From assembly GCA_003556955.1 (NCBI GenBank), contig PWQB01000150.1, positions 1 to 7,048 on the forward strand: a stretch of DNA of 7,048 nucleotides, given 5' to 3'. The first letter of the stretch is position 1, and the number at the start of each line of letters is the position of its first letter. Positions 5,338 through 7,048 of the stretch are shown here, in pieces. This stretch comes from Nostocaceae cyanobacterium CSSed10_463m (GTDB taxonomy: Bacteria; Cyanobacteriota; Cyanobacteriia; Cyanobacteriales; Nostocaceae). Both the position numbers and the translations under genes were made by a program. A model generated the notes under the pieces. The model was given only the letters and a program-made list of their open reading frames with translations. It ran no database searches and had not been told where the DNA came from.

Positions 5338-5351
5338 ACTATACTATACCA
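5338..5351 (-). promoter_or_regulatory. Candidate extended -10 promoter of infC
   Basis: On the minus strand TGG is followed directly by TATAGT (5351-5343), an extended -10 pattern, and a second overlapping TATAGT follows at 5343-5338. No convincing -35 lies at the standard distance, which an extended -10 can tolerate. Transcription would start near 5331-5336, leaving a leader of about 30 bases with the Shine-Dalgarno. Confidence 0.4.
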
Positions 5352-5633
5352 AGTTAACACAATCAGCGCTCTGCTTCTTCTATCTTGCGGTGTGAAATGA
5401 GCGACAAAGGAGGAGACAGTGGAAGCGGAAGACTTTTGACTGTTGCTAGATACGCTGCGCCAAGACTTTTGGTAGATCGGCACGAATAAACCTAACTATG
5501 TAACATAATGTAAACTATCCCCAAAACTTAGGGGACTGGTGCTGGGCGAAGTATGCGGTCAGAATTAGATTTTAGTATAGATTGGAGATAAGCAAGCTAC
5601 TTCAAAAACTGACCCAAGAATCAGGATGGTTCT
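5352..5633. other. Divergent spacer between infC and the coiled-coil gene, mostly unassigned
   Basis: I see no supported gene here. Visible elements are a pair of direct repeats AAGACTTTTG (5429-5438 and 5462-5471, 33 bases apart) and a TCCCC/GGGGA hairpin with an eight-base loop (5518-5535) without a T-run. There is also a -10-like CATAAT (5504-5509) lacking a good -35, and AGGA (5623-5626) seven bases before the ATG of the coiled-coil gene. A plus-strand promoter for that gene must lie here but I cannot place it. Confidence 0.4.
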
Positions 5634-7048
5634 ATGAAGCGCAAAAATCAAATAGTCCTCACTTTAGTATTGAAAAGCGCTGTTGTCTTTTCGCCGTTGC
5701 TGCTGTCTGCTGGTATAGCTAGTGGACAACCCAGGCCATCCGTTTTTCCAGAAGTCAAGACTGCTCAGATAATATCTCATCAGCAGCCAGAAAAGTTGGC
5801 TCAGTTGCAAGCACAACAACCGACTTCAGAGCAAGTTCCACCTGTTGGAGCGCAACCATTGAATAACACGGTTGTTTTGTTCAATGTGTGGTTGGTGATC
5901 TTGAGTCTGTTTCCTGTGGCGGTGATTGCTTTATTCTGGCTGTTGCGAAAAGTGGCAATTCGTGAAATTGTTCATAGAGCAATGGCGCAGCTACAGGGGG
6001 TCGAAAACTTACAACATCAGCTAACCATTGTCAAGCAAGATGCCGAAAACCTGATTCAAGAATCGAAGAAGATAAATCGGGAGTTAGAGCAAGAAGTTGC
6101 AACTCTGCAAGCAAATATTAAAAAAGAGCAAGAAAATTTAGCTAATTTGACTTCTGAACTGTTGCAGTCAAGAGATAATATCTTGACTGGTTTAGAAACA
6201 AAAATTCAAAATATTCAAGAAAATTTAGAGTCTGAATTTTTTGCACGATTATCTCAATTAGGCTTGGAAGCACAAGCCACAAAGGATAGAACGTTAGAAA
6301 ATTTAGCAAGGTTAGAATCTGAGCTAAATCATCAACTAGATGAATTACTGTTAGCATCTGCACAACAAAAAAATATAACTCTGGAAGATTTAGAAAAATA
6401 TCGACAGGAATTTATTTCTCAACTTTCTAGCTTAGAGTCGGAAACTCAGCAAGATAAGGATAAGACTGTGGAAATTTTCACAAGTTTACAGGTGGATGCT
6501 GAAACAGAAAAGAATGCTGTAATAGGAAATCTTAGAAAATTAGAAAATTTCTTTAAATCAGAAGTATCAGAATTACAGTCTGAAACTCAGCAACACAAAG
6601 ATAGTATTTTTGAAAATTTAGGCGGTTTGCAGGTAGACGCACAACAAGAAAAAGTTAAAATTCTGGAAACTTTAGGTGAGTTAGAAAATTTATTTAAAGC
6701 TGAAATAGCTGGATTACAGTCTGAAACTCAGCAACACAAAGATAGTATTTTTGAAAGTTTAGGCAGTTTGCAGGTAGATGCACAACAAGAAAAAGATAGA
6801 ACTCTAGAAAGTTTAAGGGAGTTGGAGAGTTCATTTAAAGCTCAAATAGCTGTATTACAGTCTGAGACTCAACAAGAACAAGATGCTATTTTGGAAACTT
6901 TAACAAAATTACAGTCAGATTTTGCCGCTCAATTATCTGAGTTACAGGTGGATGCTCAAAACAGGAAAGAGCTAATTATTGCCAATTTAGAAGCATCAGG
7001 TTCTGAGTTTACGGCGCAGTTTTCAGAATTACAATTAAATGCTCAACA
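5634..7048 (+). CDS. Membrane-anchored long coiled-coil repeat protein, 3' end outside window
   Basis: The frame is open from the ATG at 5634 to the window end (471 codons plus two bases), so the C-terminus is missing. AGGA lies seven bases before the ATG. Residues 1-32 look like a signal peptide (MKRKNQ, hydrophobic core, then SAGIASGQ). A Q/P-rich stretch follows (about 33-77), then a strong transmembrane segment (about 79-104) and the basic stop RKVAIREIVHR. By the positive-inside rule the following part is cytoplasmic, and from about 115 onward it is almost uninterrupted coiled coil, rich in E, Q, K, L. From residue 209 it becomes a regular array of 29- and 18-residue units. Nothing enzymatic is visible. 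Such architecture suits a scaffold or tether at the cytoplasmic membrane, as in cyanobacterial coiled-coil-rich cytoskeletal proteins, or a coiled coil preceding a further domain such as TPRs. These are inferences and I do not recognise the family. Confidence 0.85.
   Translation, partial: MKRKNQIVLTLVLKSAVVFSPLLLSAGIASGQPRPSVFPEVKTAQIISHQQPEKLAQLQAQQPTSEQVPPVGAQPLNNTVVLFNVWLVILSLFPVAVIALFWLLRKVAIREIVHRAMAQLQGVENLQHQLTIVKQDAENLIQESKKINRELEQEVATLQANIKKEQENLANLTSELLQSRDNILTGLETKIQNIQENLESEFFARLSQLGLEAQATKDRTLENLARLESELNHQLDELLLASAQQKNITLEDLEKYRQEFISQLSSLESETQQDKDKTVEIFTSLQVDAETEKNAVIGNLRKLENFFKSEVSELQSETQQHKDSIFENLGGLQVDAQQEKVKILETLGELENLFKAEIAGLQSETQQHKDSIFESLGSLQVDAQQEKDRTLESLRELESSFKAQIAVLQSETQQEQDAILETLTKLQSDFAAQLSELQVDAQNRKELIIANLEASGSEFTAQFSELQLNAQ
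6258..7048 (+). repeat. Coding repeat array: 87-bp (29-residue) and 54-bp (18-residue) units
   Basis: The in-frame units start at 6258, 6345, 6432, 6486, 6573, 6627, 6714, 6768, 6855, 6942 and 7029 (cut by the window). Their lengths in residues are 29, 29, 18, 29, 18, 29, 18, 29, 29, 29. Most begin LQSETQQ or LQVDAQ; hydrophobic residues recur at positions 1, 12-13, 16, 19, 23 and 27. The spacing of core positions 1, 12, 23 and the next 1 is 11, 11, 7. The 18-residue units equal the 29-residue unit minus positions 19-29, that is one 11-residue hendecad. The 18+29 pair makes a 141-bp higher-order repeat starting at 6432, 6573 and 6714. The last two of these are the most alike, with only two base changes over their first 54 bp. 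Confidence 0.9.

Noticed and set aside
5397..5489. 30-codon plus-strand frame (starts MSDKGGDSGSG)
   Set aside because: The ribosome binding site is weak and there is no recognisable domain. Part of the frame is made by the AAGACTTTTG direct repeats. It is too short to support without conservation data.
5500..5513. NtcA-like site GTA-N8-TAA
   Set aside because: The consensus needs TAC in the second half, and no -10 element lies at the expected distance downstream.
6142..6363. 73-codon minus-strand frame, very hydrophobic
   Set aside because: It is antisense to the coiled-coil gene; the antisense of its charged (GAA, AAA, CAA) and TTA leucine codons naturally reads as F, L, I and V.

Overview
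The window looks like chromosomal DNA of a filamentous, Nostoc/Anabaena-type cyanobacterium. The evidence is two copies of the HIP1 octamer (GCGATCGC), a cyanobacterial-type ClpS next to a DUF2103 protein, a short one-RRM glycine-tailed RNA-binding protein of the cyanobacterial Rbp kind, and palindromic GGGGCGGGTT-type intergenic repeats of a sort common in Nostocales. The genus is an inference, not a measurement. I see no tRNA, rRNA, CRISPR array, transposase or phage gene.

Layout from left to right. A small three-helix membrane protein of unknown function (50-370, +) converges on a two-gene minus-strand unit, clpS (736-1062) followed by a DUF2103 putative metal-binding protein (407-730). 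Upstream of clpS are three near-identical copies of a 98-bp palindromic repeat (1135-1409). Beyond them is a large, probably exported FAD-dependent oxidoreductase (1435-3504, -). A loop-less perfect-type hairpin (3572-3601) separates it from a one-RRM RNA-binding protein (3673-3981, -) that has a strong Shine-Dalgarno and a TTGACA-bearing upstream region. Divergent from it is a small, charged, apparently disordered protein (4284-4571, +). Then come a structured convergent spacer (4572-4810) and a gene for a divergent translation initiation factor IF-3 (4811-5302, -). After a mostly featureless spacer, the window ends inside a long membrane-anchored coiled-coil protein (5634 to beyond 7048, +).

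Functionally these are mainly housekeeping and information-processing genes rather than one pathway: protein turnover (ClpS), RNA binding (Rbp), translation initiation (IF-3), plus an exported oxidoreductase and an envelope-anchored coiled-coil protein. I see no convincing multi-gene novel system.

The two observations most worth following up concern single genes. First, the IF-3 gene has no ATG, GTG or TTG that would yield the complete N-terminal domain. The only start that fits the Shine-Dalgarno and the conserved protein sequence is ATT (or ATC), recalling the AUU start used for autoregulation of E. coli infC. Second, the coiled-coil protein is built from 29-residue units (11+11+7) alternating with 18-residue units (11+7), so the short units have lost exactly one hendecad and keep helical phase.
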